DNA of 64,000 nt from positions 1 to 64,000 of the forward strand of contig CANQWX010000005.1 in the NCBI GenBank assembly GCA_947627665.1. Reading direction: 5' to 3'. Origin of the DNA: an uncultured Clostridia bacterium. GTDB lineage: Bacteria > Bacillota > Clostridia > Christensenellales > Borkfalkiaceae. Position 1 is the stretch's first letter; each line of letters starts with the position of its first letter. The position numbers were made by a program, and so were the translations under genes. The notes below the pieces were generated by a model that saw nothing but the letters and a program-made list of their open reading frames with translations, was not told where the DNA came from and searched no databases. This document shows, piece after piece, positions 43,405 to 51,820 of the stretch.

Positions 43405-43441
43405 ACTCATAAAACCGTTCAAGGAGATCTACATGATTTTT

Positions 43442-43581
43442 TCCCGCTCTGCCGAACGGGACGACGGGATGAGGCGGAGCGGAAATGGCGGAAGGAGGGC
43501 GCAAGCCCCCCGATGTCATAACATTCGCGGCAGCGCGGGTGTTATCACATCGCGGAACGCCCGGAAAGCGGCGAAGCTCCC
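43442..43581 (+). ncRNA. Candidate structured RNA between pilA and pilD
   Basis: The spacer folds by eye into a closing stem GGAGC (43476-43480) with GCTCC (43576-43580), a hairpin GGGC-GCAA-GCCC with a GNRA tetraloop (near 43497-43508), and a long hairpin 43511-43552: CGATGT-c-ATAACA pairs with TGTTAT-c-ACATCG and is capped by CGCG-GCAG-CGCG. I recognise no known riboswitch. It could stabilise the pilA message or limit readthrough into pilD. It overlaps an ATG (43433) with an excellent AAGGAGAT site whose frame does not lead into pilD. Confidence 0.45.
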
Positions 43582-43599
43582 TGCGACAGACAAAGCGAT

Positions 43600-44373
43600 A
43601 TGCCTTTTTTGCAGATATATATCGGGATCATTCTGTTCGTCCTCGGCGCATGTATGGGAAGTTTTCTCACCTGCGCCGCCGACCGCTATCTCGCAAAGGA
43701 GAGCGTGCTCAAGGGCAGAAGCCACTGTCCCGCTTGCGGAAAGACGCTCACTTTTTTTGAGCTTATTCCCATCTTCGGGTACCTCTTCCTGCGCGGAAGA
43801 TGCCGCAAATGCGGCGCGCCCATCCCCATCCGCTGCCTCTTTACCGAACTGCTCGGCGGGCTTGTGTACGTTGCCGTCTATTGCAAATTCGGGTGGAGCT
43901 TTGTCACGCTCGAATATCTTCTGCTCTTTTCCGCGCTTCTCCCCGTCGCCCTGATCGACGCCGACCAAATGGAGATCCCGGACGGCATCCTGCTCTTCCT
44001 CGTCGTCGTGTTCGCGGCTTTTTTCTACCCGCACGGCAATGTGAAGGACCGCGCCGAGAGCGCGCTTTACGGCTCCGTACTCATCGGCGGGGGGCTGTTC
44101 GTCATCTCTTTGCTCCTCGCGTCCCTTCTCAAAAAGGAAACGCTCGGTGGGGGAGATGTAAAGCTCTTTTTTGTGCTCGCGCTCTTTACGGGCTTGGGGC
44201 AGGGGTTGCTCCTCGTCATCTTTTCGTGTATCGCGGGGCTGCTCTTTGCCCTCACGCGGAGAAAGGGGCGGGAACGGGAATTCCCCTTCGGGCCTGCCAT
44301 CGCCGCCGCCGCGCTGTTCACCCTGCTCGCAGGGCAAGAGCTTATAGACTTCTATTTATCCCTCATACTATAA
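43600..44373 (+). CDS. pilD: Prepilin peptidase PilD
   Basis: A 257-residue membrane aspartic protease that cleaves and N-methylates prepilins. Zinc-binding pairs in HCPACGKTLTFFELIPIFGYLFLRGRCRKCG, first catalytic Asp in LIDADQMEIPDG and second in LGGGDVKLFF; about seven or eight hydrophobic helices. It should process PilA and the pseudopilins of the leftward operon. No start codon lies upstream in this frame back to the stop at 43519, so 43600 is the start despite lacking a ribosome site; expression may depend on coupling or on the upstream structure. Confidence 0.93.
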   Translation: MPFLQIYIGIILFVLGACMGSFLTCAADRYLAKESVLKGRSHCPACGKTLTFFELIPIFGYLFLRGRCRKCGAPIPIRCLFTELLGGLVYVAVYCKFGWSFVTLEYLLLFSALLPVALIDADQMEIPDGILLFLVVVFAAFFYPHGNVKDRAESALYGSVLIGGGLFVISLLLASLLKKETLGGGDVKLFFVLALFTGLGQGLLLVIFSCIAGLLFALTRRKGREREFPFGPAIAAAALFTLLAGQELIDFYLSLIL

Positions 44374-44389
44374 TTCAAGGAGAACGTTC

Positions 44390-45367
44390 ATGAAAAATTG
44401 CATCGGTTTCGACATCGGAAATCATGCGATCCATATCGCCGTTCAAAAGAAGGACGAGCTTGCGCGCGGCGTCTGTGTGCGGATCCCCGAGGACCTTGTC
44501 AAAAACGGCGTCGTCGTTTCTTACGAGGCGATGGCGGATTTTCTCAAACATCTCAGGCGGGAATATAAGTTCCATACGCGCAACGCGGCGCTCGTGTTGC
44601 CCGCCGCCCACTGCTACTGCCGCCGCTTCTATGTGACCGCCAAGACGCGCGAACAGCTCATGTTCAATCTTCCCTACGGCTTTAAGGACTTCATCACGGA
44701 CGATAAATCCAATTATTTCTTCGACTGTGCCGTCCTCGGCGCTTCTCCGAGAGGGGAGGGGCTTCCCCCCGAGCTGGACGTGTTCGCCGCCGCCTCCCGA
44801 AAGTCGGTCATCGTGGAGTACATCTCCGCCTTTTCCCGCGCGGGGTTCAAGCTCAAGACGATCATTCCCGAGGAATTTGCCTATATCAACCTGCTGCGCC
44901 GCTACAACGGCGAAGCGCACCGCCACGGCATCCTCGACATCGGGCACAACGCCGTAAAGCTGTTCCTCTTCAACGGCACGCTGTTCGAGAGCGTCCGCAT
45001 CATCGACTACGGCTGCAACGCGCTCGACGGGATCGTTGCCGAGCACTTCGGGGTGGATACCTACATGGCAGCCACCTACCGCGAGAGCGACCACGGCGGC
45101 GCCAACGAACTGGAACGCTGCTATGCCGTGTACAACGCCATGGCGATCGAGGTGCTGAAAGCGGTCAATTTCTACCGCTTCAACGGGGGCGGAACGCTCG
45201 AACACCTGCATTGTTGCGGCGGAGGCGCCCACAACGCGGCACTCATGGATACGCTGAAAAACACGTTGCCCGTTCCGCTGACCGGTATGGAAGAAATGTC
45301 GGCAGGGGCGGAAGGGGAGATCGATTTCCCGCTCATTGCCGCCGCCGCAGGCGCCGCAATGCAATAA
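44390..45367 (+). CDS. pilM: Type IV pilus assembly protein PilM
   Basis: A 325-residue actin-like (FtsA fold) cytoplasmic protein: CIGFDIGNHAIHIAV at the start is the first phosphate loop, with HGILDIGHNAVKLFLFNG as the second and CCGGGAHNAAL near the end. With PilN and PilO it forms the alignment complex linking the motor to the membrane. AAGGAGAAC lies before the ATG. The order pilD-pilM-pilN-pilO is kept. Confidence 0.88.
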   Translation: MKNCIGFDIGNHAIHIAVQKKDELARGVCVRIPEDLVKNGVVVSYEAMADFLKHLRREYKFHTRNAALVLPAAHCYCRRFYVTAKTREQLMFNLPYGFKDFITDDKSNYFFDCAVLGASPRGEGLPPELDVFAAASRKSVIVEYISAFSRAGFKLKTIIPEEFAYINLLRRYNGEAHRHGILDIGHNAVKLFLFNGTLFESVRIIDYGCNALDGIVAEHFGVDTYMAATYRESDHGGANELERCYAVYNAMAIEVLKAVNFYRFNGGGTLEHLHCCGGGAHNAALMDTLKNTLPVPLTGMEEMSAGAEGEIDFPLIAAAAGAAMQ

Positions 45368-45379
45368 GGAGGAAGGGAT

Positions 45380-45991
45380 ATGCCCAAAAACGATGCCGCG
45401 ACCGACGCGGAGATCAGATTTTTCGACGCCGCCGAGCCGCATGCCGCTTCTGCGGGTCACGTTTCAAAGGAAACCGTCAATCTGTGCAAAAAGGACAGAA
45501 AAGACATTTCCCCGGGGGCGTTCTGCCTGCTTTTGACCGTCTTTTTGGCGGTGCTCATTCTCATCGAATTTTTCTTCGCCTATTTGCCTTACCGCGATCT
45601 GGAGGTGTTGGAAAGCTCGCTCGGAGAGGCGCAGCAGCAATATGAACAGCTTCAGAGCAGCATGAGCGACTATGACGCGGTGCGCGACGATTACCGCAAA
45701 TATAACTACGAAAAATATGACAAAACGATCGTGGACCGCGAGGATATCCTCGACTTGCTCGAAGTGGCCGTGTTCCCGATGGGAAAAGTGCTTACCCTGA
45801 ATATTTCCAACAATACGATCACGCTGAGCCTTTCGGGCGTACTCAATACCGATATCGACGTCATGCAAAAGGGGCTGCGCGAACATGCGCTCGTCCAAAA
45901 TGTGATCATCTCGCGCACAAGCCTCGTCGGCGATGAAGCGACCGTTGCCATGACGATCATTCTGAAGGACGCGGAAGGAGGGAAAAACTGA
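45380..45991 (+). CDS. pilN: PilN-like pilus assembly protein
   Basis: A 203-residue bitopic protein: about 45 cytoplasmic residues, one membrane helix (FCLLLTVFLAVLILIEFFFAYL), a coiled-coil stretch (LEVLESSLGEAQQQYEQLQSSM) and a small periplasm-side domain. That is the PilN plan, although the N-terminal PilM-binding motif (INLLP) is not obvious; FFDAAEPH might stand in for it. Overlap of 1 nt with the next gene. Assignment rests on topology and gene order. Confidence 0.72.
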   Translation: MPKNDAATDAEIRFFDAAEPHAASAGHVSKETVNLCKKDRKDISPGAFCLLLTVFLAVLILIEFFFAYLPYRDLEVLESSLGEAQQQYEQLQSSMSDYDAVRDDYRKYNYEKYDKTIVDREDILDLLEVAVFPMGKVLTLNISNNTITLSLSGVLNTDIDVMQKGLREHALVQNVIISRTSLVGDEATVAMTIILKDAEGGKN

Positions 45992-46578
45992 TGGCGAAAA
46001 CTCCCCGTGCCCACCGCCTTTCGCTGCGGGAAACCATTCTCATCGTCGTACTCATCATCGTGCTCGTCATCGGGCTGTATTTCGGATTGGTGTACTACCC
46101 GATCCAATCCCGCACCACCGAGCTGGAAGCGCAGCGCATCGAACTTCAGACGCAGCGCGCTGCCGCTGACGTCAAAAAGGCGGATTACGACCGCATGAAG
46201 GCCGCGCTCGACGAGATCCACAGCGGCGACGAACCCGCCAGCGAAATGCCGCTCTACAACAACAATGGCCAGCAGGAAGTGCTTGCGGCTTGCTTTACGA
46301 CGATCTTTTCGGGCGTCGACGTCACGATCACCTATTCCACACCCGCCCTCGAAGGCAATATCTACTCCCGCACCGTGCAATTTACCTTCCGCGTGAACGA
46401 GGAGAACAAGGGCGCAGAGCAAACGGTATACGACAAGACGCGCTCCCTGTTGCATGCGCTCCTGCATACGGGCTACCGCTGCCTGATGACGTCGCTCACG
46501 TTCAATACGGGAAACAGCGGCGATCTCAACGGGACCGTAAACGTTTCCACGACCGTCGTATTCTATGAGCGTGCGTAA
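45991..46578 (+). CDS. pilO: PilO-like pilus assembly protein
   Basis: A 195-residue protein with a short basic N-terminus, one membrane helix (TILIVVLIIVLVIGLYFGLVYYPI), a coiled coil (TELEAQRIELQTQRAAADVKKADYDRMKAAL) and a ferredoxin-like C-terminal domain, as in PilO. It would pair with PilN. Last gene of the pilus operon; it is followed by a strong terminator. No secretin (PilQ) or PilP is encoded, as expected for a single-membrane bacterium. Confidence 0.75.
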   Translation: MAKTPRAHRLSLRETILIVVLIIVLVIGLYFGLVYYPIQSRTTELEAQRIELQTQRAAADVKKADYDRMKAALDEIHSGDEPASEMPLYNNNGQQEVLAACFTTIFSGVDVTITYSTPALEGNIYSRTVQFTFRVNEENKGAEQTVYDKTRSLLHALLHTGYRCLMTSLTFNTGNSGDLNGTVNVSTTVVFYERA

Positions 46579-46602
46579 CGCCGCTCCCGATCCCCGAACG
46601 CC

Positions 46603-46640
46603 AAGCGTCCCCCGAGGAAAACCCTCGGGGGACGCTTTTT
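46603..46640 (+). terminator. Strong terminator of the pilus operon
   Basis: AAGCGTCCCCCGAGG and CCTCGGGGGACGCTT form a 15-bp perfect stem followed by a run of T. Confidence 0.95.
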
Positions 46641-46662
46641 CTCTGTTTTCTTATCGCGCGGC

Positions 46663-47940
46663 TCAGAAGCCCGCCGCGCCCTGCTCCTGTGCGTGCATGA
46701 TGCGGTTCTCATTCATCTTCCGCAGGCATTCCGCCGTCGAATATTTGTGGCGGAAGAGATCGCTCAAAAGCACCGCAAGGTCGTCCGCACTGTACCCGAC
46801 GATCTTTGTGGACGCGGTGGAAACGCGCTCTTTGCGGGAGATGGACGCCTGTGCCTCGGTGACCATCTTCGACTGGATATTGCTTGTCAGCCCCTTGAAG
46901 CAGCTCACCGTGGCGATCCCCTCAAACGCGGCGTTGTAGTTTTCGGGCGTGGCGCAGAATGAGAGGAATGCAAGCGCTTCGTCGCATTTCGCGCTATTCT
47001 TGTTCACCATCATCATGTTGAGATTGCCGCCCTCGTAGGTACCCTCGGGCACGGTGTTGAGGAAGGCGGGCATGAGCGCGAAATCGTCTATGGAATATTT
47101 CCCCGCCTTAAAATCGGTATAAAACCAGCTGTCCCAGATAAAGGTCATGGCGGCTTCGCCCGAACTCAGCTTCCCCGAGATGTCGTCCCAACCCGTGTCG
47201 AGATAGTCCTCCCCGAACCAACCTTTTTCCGCCGCGTCCGCGATCCACTGCACCATATTCTTGACCGCGGGGATCTCGTCCAGCCCCGTTTCGTTGCGGT
47301 TGAGCGACGCGAGCAGCTCGGGATCGTCCGCAAAGACGGGATCAAGCCCAAATTGCATCATCCACGAACATTGCGCGGGCCAGCAGATGGGGACCTGCCC
47401 GAGGTCTGCAAGCGCGGCGCAAAGCCCGTTGAAATCCTCCTGCGTCGCAGAGGCTTCGAAGCCTTTCTCTTTGAGCAGCGTCTTATTGTAATAACAACCC
47501 GAAACGGAACTTTCCCAGAAAGGTAGCCCGATGATGTTGGCGTTGCCGTCCGAACAATACGCTTTTGCGCTGTCGGTCAAATCGTCCACCCAGCTCTCGC
47601 CGTTCAACACGGCAAAGGTGTTCCCGAGATCGAAGCTGTTGAGGTCCGCGTTGTGGAAATGCAGGAAGATGTCCGGCGCCTTTCCCTTGCGAAAATAGTC
47701 TTGCGCCTTGGCCTCATACACCGCGTCCTCGATCGCCATGATGTTCAGTTCCCCCTGTCCCGACTCCTCGTAACGTTGGAAGATGCGGGTCATGTAGGGC
47801 TTTTGCAGATCGCTTCGCTTGCCCATGATGTTGAGCTTATCGGGATCCGGAAGGGGATCCGTGCTGCATGCGGATAGGGAAAGCGGGGAGAGCGCCGCAA
47901 ACAGGAACGCCGCGGCAATGCATAACTGTTTTTTCACCAT
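46663..47940 (-). CDS. Extracellular solute-binding lipoprotein, sugar type
   Basis: A 425-residue family 1 solute-binding protein. Lipoprotein signal with lipobox LSACS (Cys about 25); LNIMAIEDAVYEAKAQDYFRKGKAPDIFLHF and GLPFWESSVSGCYYNKTLLKEKGF are typical of carbohydrate-binding proteins. No ABC permease or ATPase gene is nearby; instead it follows, 9 nt behind, the gene for a hybrid histidine kinase with an extracellular sensor. It may present a ligand to that kinase. GGAGG precedes its ATG. Confidence 0.88.
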   Translation of the reverse strand: MVKKQLCIAAAFLFAALSPLSLSACSTDPLPDPDKLNIMGKRSDLQKPYMTRIFQRYEESGQGELNIMAIEDAVYEAKAQDYFRKGKAPDIFLHFHNADLNSFDLGNTFAVLNGESWVDDLTDSAKAYCSDGNANIIGLPFWESSVSGCYYNKTLLKEKGFEASATQEDFNGLCAALADLGQVPICWPAQCSWMMQFGLDPVFADDPELLASLNRNETGLDEIPAVKNMVQWIADAAEKGWFGEDYLDTGWDDISGKLSSGEAAMTFIWDSWFYTDFKAGKYSIDDFALMPAFLNTVPEGTYEGGNLNMMMVNKNSAKCDEALAFLSFCATPENYNAAFEGIATVSCFKGLTSNIQSKMVTEAQASISRKERVSTASTKIVGYSADDLAVLLSDLFRHKYSTAECLRKMNENRIMHAQEQGAAGF

Positions 47941-47949
47941 GTCCTCCGT

Positions 47950-50900
47950 TTATTGGTTTTCCTGGCTGTCGTTACGGTGCAAAAGCTGCGCCACCGTCTT
48001 TCGCACGGCGTCCATGTTGATGGGCTTTGCAAGATGCCCGTCCATGCCCGCGTCAAAGGCGTTTTGCACGTCTTCGGCAAAGGTATTCGCCGTCATGGCT
48101 ACGATGGGAATCGTCTGTGCGTCGGGATGCGGGCAGGCGCGGATCGCCTTGGTCGCCTCGTACCCGTTCATCACGGGCATCTGGACATCCATCAGGATCA
48201 TGTCGAAATGTCCCGCCTCCGAACGCTCGAACAGCTCGAGGGCCTGTTTGCCGTTGGCGGCAAGCTCGCAGCGCGCACCCTCCATATCGAGCATTTCCGT
48301 CAAGATCTCGGCGTTGAGTTCGTTGTCCTCCGCCACGAGGAAGAGCCGCCCCTCCATCACGCTCTCGGAGGGCGCTACGGGTTCGGGGATCGGCGATGCG
48401 CTGTCGGGGAAGAGGGGCTTCAACGTCTGCCAGAGGGTAGAGGTGAAGAAGGGCTTGGACATAAACGCGTTGATGCCCGCCTCCCGCGCTTCCGCTTCGA
48501 TCTCGCTCCAATCGTAGGAGGTGAGCACAAGGATGGGAATATCCTTGACCACCTTCCGTATCCTCCGCGCCGTTTCCACGCCGTCCATCCCCGGCATCTT
48601 CCAATCGAGCAGAATAACGTTGAAGTCGTTGCCTTCCTTGTGCGCGCGGACCGTGGCGTCCACCGCAGCGCTGCCGCTCGTGACATAATTCACGTCCACG
48701 CCCGTTTCCCGCATCATTTCGCGGATATTGAGGCAGATATCCTCCTCGTCGTCCGCGACGAGCAGGCGGGTGATCTTCTGCCGATACCAAGTGTCGCCCG
48801 ATTCGTCCGGTTCGGCGAGCGCAAAGGACAGCTCTACGGTGAAAGTGCTTCCCTTGCCGGGGGCGCTCTCCACCTGTATGATGCCGCCCATGAGGTCGAC
48901 GAGATTTTTGGTGATCGCCATGCCAAGCCCCGTTCCCTGGATGGAATTGACCACGGAATTTTTTTCGCGGCTGAAGGGCTGGAAAATCTTCTCCTGGAAC
49001 TCCTCGCTCATCCCGATCCCATCGTCCTTTACGATAAAGCGCAGCTTGGAATACTGCGGCGAGGCCTCGACCTCCGAGATCGTGAAGTCGATGTGACCGC
49101 CCACTTGCGTGTATTTGATGGCGTTGGAGAGCAGATTGATGAGGATCTGGTTCAAACGCAGTTTATCGCCCATCAGAAGCTCGGGAGGGGTGCCCTGCGT
49201 GTGGATGGAGAACTCCTGTTCCTTCGCCTTTGCCTGCGGCAAAAGAATGATGCCGAGTTCTTCCAAAAGTTCGGGAAGGCTGAAGCGGCCCACGTTGAGA
49301 GAGGTCTTTCCGCTCTCGATCTTGCTCATGTCGAGAACGTCGTTGATGAGGCTGAGAAGGTGATGGCTCGACGCCATGATCTTATGCGTATATTCGCGCA
49401 CTTTCTCGGGATCGTCCGCGCTGCGGTCGAGAAGCACCGAGAAGCCGACGATGGCGTTCATCGGGGTGCGGATGTCGTGCGACATGTTGGAGAGGAAATT
49501 GCTCTTTGCCTCGTTCGCGCTCTTGGCGGCGTCGAGCGCCTCCTGCAATTTTTGGTTCATCTGCTGCTCGAGCGTGCGGTCGGACATGACGACGATATAC
49601 TTCTTCACGCGGTTGATGTCCATGTGGTAGATCGTCACGCGGTACCAGCGGCGCTCGCCCGTCGCCTGGTGCATGTACTCGCATTCCCAATGCTTGTTTC
49701 CGTTCATCGAGATGGCGTCAAGTTCCTCCTTGGGAACGACGATGTTGCGGTCCACGGCGCATTTCGCCATCTCGCGGATGCTCTTTTTCACGGTTTCGTT
49801 CTTGATGCCGAGCAACCTCTCCACGTTGGGGGAGAGGTAATCCACCCGCTCGCTTTCGGGATCGAGCATGATAAAGATGTCGTCGACGCTGCCCGAAAGG
49901 ACATCGAACATGCGCTCGCGGTAGCGCAATTCGGTCTTGCTTCTGCGCGATTGATTGACGATACGCGCCACGAGCAGGACGATGATGGCGACGCCCACGA
50001 TCGAGAAGATGCTGAGCATGACCCACATCGTGGCGCTCTGCGCGGAGAGGAAGCCCTTGCTCACCGTTTCCTGCGGCACATCGCTCAAAAGGAAATAATC
50101 GCCATAGTCGCCGTAATTGCCGCCGCCCACGGGCATATAGACGATACAGTGCACATCGCCGCTCTTGCCGAGCGGCGTCTGCAGATAGCCGCCTTCGCCG
50201 TCCGCCGCTTCTCCCTGCAAGATCTGCTCCATATCCTGCGAAATTTGGGTGGTGATCTCCTTCTGCCGTTTTTCCCCGATCCCCGCCGCGGCGAGCGAAT
50301 TGGACAGGTAGGTGAAATAATTGGCATAGGAGCCGCCGCCCTCGAAGGTCGTAAACAACACGCTTCCGTCACGGGAGATAATGAAGCACTTCGCGCTCGA
50401 ATCGAACGCGTTCGCGTTGAGTGCGGCTGCGATGCCCGTATTGGTGTAACTGATCGCAATCGCTTCGTAGGAAAAGTCCTTATACACGCCCGCCTGCGCG
50501 GCGATCGCAAACATCGTGAATTTTTGCCCGCCGATTTCCTCGCTCGCAATGATGTCGCGGCCGCTTGCGATCACGCCGTCCCACGAAGCGGCGAGGGAAA
50601 GCTGTCCCGTTTCTCCCTCCGAAGTGACGAAGTTGCGCGCCTTGTCGAGGAAATAGAATTTGGAAAATCCCCAGACCTCTTTTCTGCCGTCTACATACGC
50701 CTTGATGTACGGTTCCGCCTCCTCGGAAGGGGCATTGCTGTCCGCAAAGAAGGCAAAATAGTCGTTACAGCCTCTGAGAAGGCCCCAGTTCTTGTCGATA
50801 AAGGCGCTGAACGAGTGATTGACCTGCCCGTAGATCTCTTTGAGGTGATGCCTGCCGTCCGACTCGATATTATCGGAGATCAGGCCGAAATAGTAGACAA

Positions 50901-50988
50901 GAATGCTGATGACCGCCGCCAAAGCGATCAAGATCGAAAAGACGGGGATTAAATATTTGAGCCATTTTTTCATCGGACTGCTCTTCAT
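47950..50988 (-). CDS. Hybrid sensor histidine kinase with two receiver domains
   Basis: A 1012-residue membrane kinase: helix 1 (YLIPVFSILIALAAVISILVYYF), an extracellular sensor of about 280 residues (Cache-like), helix 2 (WVMLSIFSIVGVAIIVLLVARIV), a PAS domain, HisKA with the phosphorylated His in NMSHDIRTPMNAIVGF (about 500), HATPase with DDGIGMS and GTGLGMAITKNLV, then receivers at about 750-870 (LLDWKMPGMDG) and 880-1005 (LMDVQMPVMNG). ATG 50988 has AAGGAG at good distance. With two receivers and no Hpt of its own it needs an external Hpt, such as the one at 38330. Confidence 0.93.
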   Translation of the reverse strand: MKSSPMKKWLKYLIPVFSILIALAAVISILVYYFGLISDNIESDGRHHLKEIYGQVNHSFSAFIDKNWGLLRGCNDYFAFFADSNAPSEEAEPYIKAYVDGRKEVWGFSKFYFLDKARNFVTSEGETGQLSLAASWDGVIASGRDIIASEEIGGQKFTMFAIAAQAGVYKDFSYEAIAISYTNTGIAAALNANAFDSSAKCFIISRDGSVLFTTFEGGGSYANYFTYLSNSLAAAGIGEKRQKEITTQISQDMEQILQGEAADGEGGYLQTPLGKSGDVHCIVYMPVGGGNYGDYGDYFLLSDVPQETVSKGFLSAQSATMWVMLSIFSIVGVAIIVLLVARIVNQSRRSKTELRYRERMFDVLSGSVDDIFIMLDPESERVDYLSPNVERLLGIKNETVKKSIREMAKCAVDRNIVVPKEELDAISMNGNKHWECEYMHQATGERRWYRVTIYHMDINRVKKYIVVMSDRTLEQQMNQKLQEALDAAKSANEAKSNFLSNMSHDIRTPMNAIVGFSVLLDRSADDPEKVREYTHKIMASSHHLLSLINDVLDMSKIESGKTSLNVGRFSLPELLEELGIILLPQAKAKEQEFSIHTQGTPPELLMGDKLRLNQILINLLSNAIKYTQVGGHIDFTISEVEASPQYSKLRFIVKDDGIGMSEEFQEKIFQPFSREKNSVVNSIQGTGLGMAITKNLVDLMGGIIQVESAPGKGSTFTVELSFALAEPDESGDTWYRQKITRLLVADDEEDICLNIREMMRETGVDVNYVTSGSAAVDATVRAHKEGNDFNVILLDWKMPGMDGVETARRIRKVVKDIPILVLTSYDWSEIEAEAREAGINAFMSKPFFTSTLWQTLKPLFPDSASPIPEPVAPSESVMEGRLFLVAEDNELNAEILTEMLDMEGARCELAANGKQALELFERSEAGHFDMILMDVQMPVMNGYEATKAIRACPHPDAQTIPIVAMTANTFAEDVQNAFDAGMDGHLAKPINMDAVRKTVAQLLHRNDSQENQ

Positions 50989-51181
50989 CGGACAGCTCCT
51001 TGGCAAATAGGATCGGGCGCATCGGCGCCTTATAGTTTTATTTTAACATATCCGCGCCAAAAATGCAATGCTTATTCGGCAGGAAATGCTTATATTCCTT
51101 AAAATGTTGATACATGTGCGCCCGCCCGACCACTTTTTTGGAATGTCATCGGAAGGGGGAGCGGGGGCATACAATGGAACT

Positions 51182-51781
51182 ATGGACCCGATTTTTTTCT
51201 TCAAAAACTGCATTTCGCGCGCTTTTTCCCGAAAATGGTGCATGGTCGTTTTGATTTTAGCCCTTTTGTGTAGTACTATGTGTGGCATAATATTTATCAA
51301 AACGCCCGTTTTTTATGATTATCATCTGAAATTGTGCGACCGCTTCCTCGACCGCGTCTGCTATTCCGACCGCAGCGTCTTTCTCATCTTCCTCGAACGC
51401 ACGGCGGGAAACGCGCTTCTGCTCGCGCTCGTTTGCATAGGCGGGTTGCATCCCGTCTGCCTGCCGCTGCCCGCGGTCGTGCTCCTATACCGGTCCTATA
51501 CCTTCGGCGGCACGATCGCCGTCCTGTTTTCCGCCTACGCGTTCCCCGGCGCGGCGGTCGCCGTTGCGCTCTACATTCCCATCCACCTGCTGATCGACTG
51601 CATCCTTTTCATCGCCGCGGGGGCGGCGCTTACGCGTGCCTTTTCCTTTTCTTTCTGCGCCGATGACCGCCGTGAACTCGCCTTGGAATACCTCTGTTTC
51701 CTCGCCTGCGTCGTTCTCGTGTGCCTGTTGGAGATGGTGCTGCTCCTCGCGCTCTTTCACCCGATGGGAAATTTGCTGTGA
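51182..51781 (+). CDS. SpoIIM-like polytopic membrane protein
   Basis: A 199-residue protein with about five hydrophobic helices; the central part (ERTAGNALLLALVCIGGLHPVCLPLPAVVLLYRSYTFGGTIAVLF) resembles SpoIIM/DUF95 proteins, in which a similar loop precedes helix 3. SpoIIM works with SpoIIP and SpoIID in engulfment. Position just before a dacF-type gene fits sporulation regions of other Bacillota. The start is uncertain: ATG 51182 (MDPIFF) or 51143; the ORF track start at 51068 is unlikely. A repeat copy lies in the first membrane helix. Confidence 0.5.
   Translation: MDPIFFFKNCISRAFSRKWCMVVLILALLCSTMCGIIFIKTPVFYDYHLKLCDRFLDRVCYSDRSVFLIFLERTAGNALLLALVCIGGLHPVCLPLPAVVLLYRSYTFGGTIAVLFSAYAFPGAAVAVALYIPIHLLIDCILFIAAGAALTRAFSFSFCADDRRELALEYLCFLACVVLVCLLEMVLLLALFHPMGNLL
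51267..51290 (+). repeat. Short palindromic repeat, copy 3 (in the SpoIIM-like gene)
   Basis: TGTGTAGTACTATGTGTGGCATAA keeps TAGTACTATGT and CATAA of copies 1 and 2, with changes in the second palindrome. In frame it encodes LCSTMCGI. Confidence 0.65.
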
Positions 51782-51820
51782 TAGTATGATATTTTTTCAG
51801 AAAGCGGGCAAACTGCGGTT

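Noticed and set aside
43442-43581. c-di-GMP-I or -II riboswitch before pilD
   Set aside because: The context is attractive, but the conserved core sequences of these classes are not found.
43433-43954. 173-residue open frame with a strong ribosome site overlapping pilD
   Set aside because: Its second half is a frame shadow of pilD and the sequence is low-complexity Ser/Ala/Arg; only the ribosome site and the RNA structure are kept as a finding.
47953-50952. 999-residue plus-strand open frame opposite the hybrid kinase
   Set aside because: It is the antisense shadow of a GC-rich gene with clear kinase domains on the other strand; composition is His/Arg/Asp-rich without motifs.
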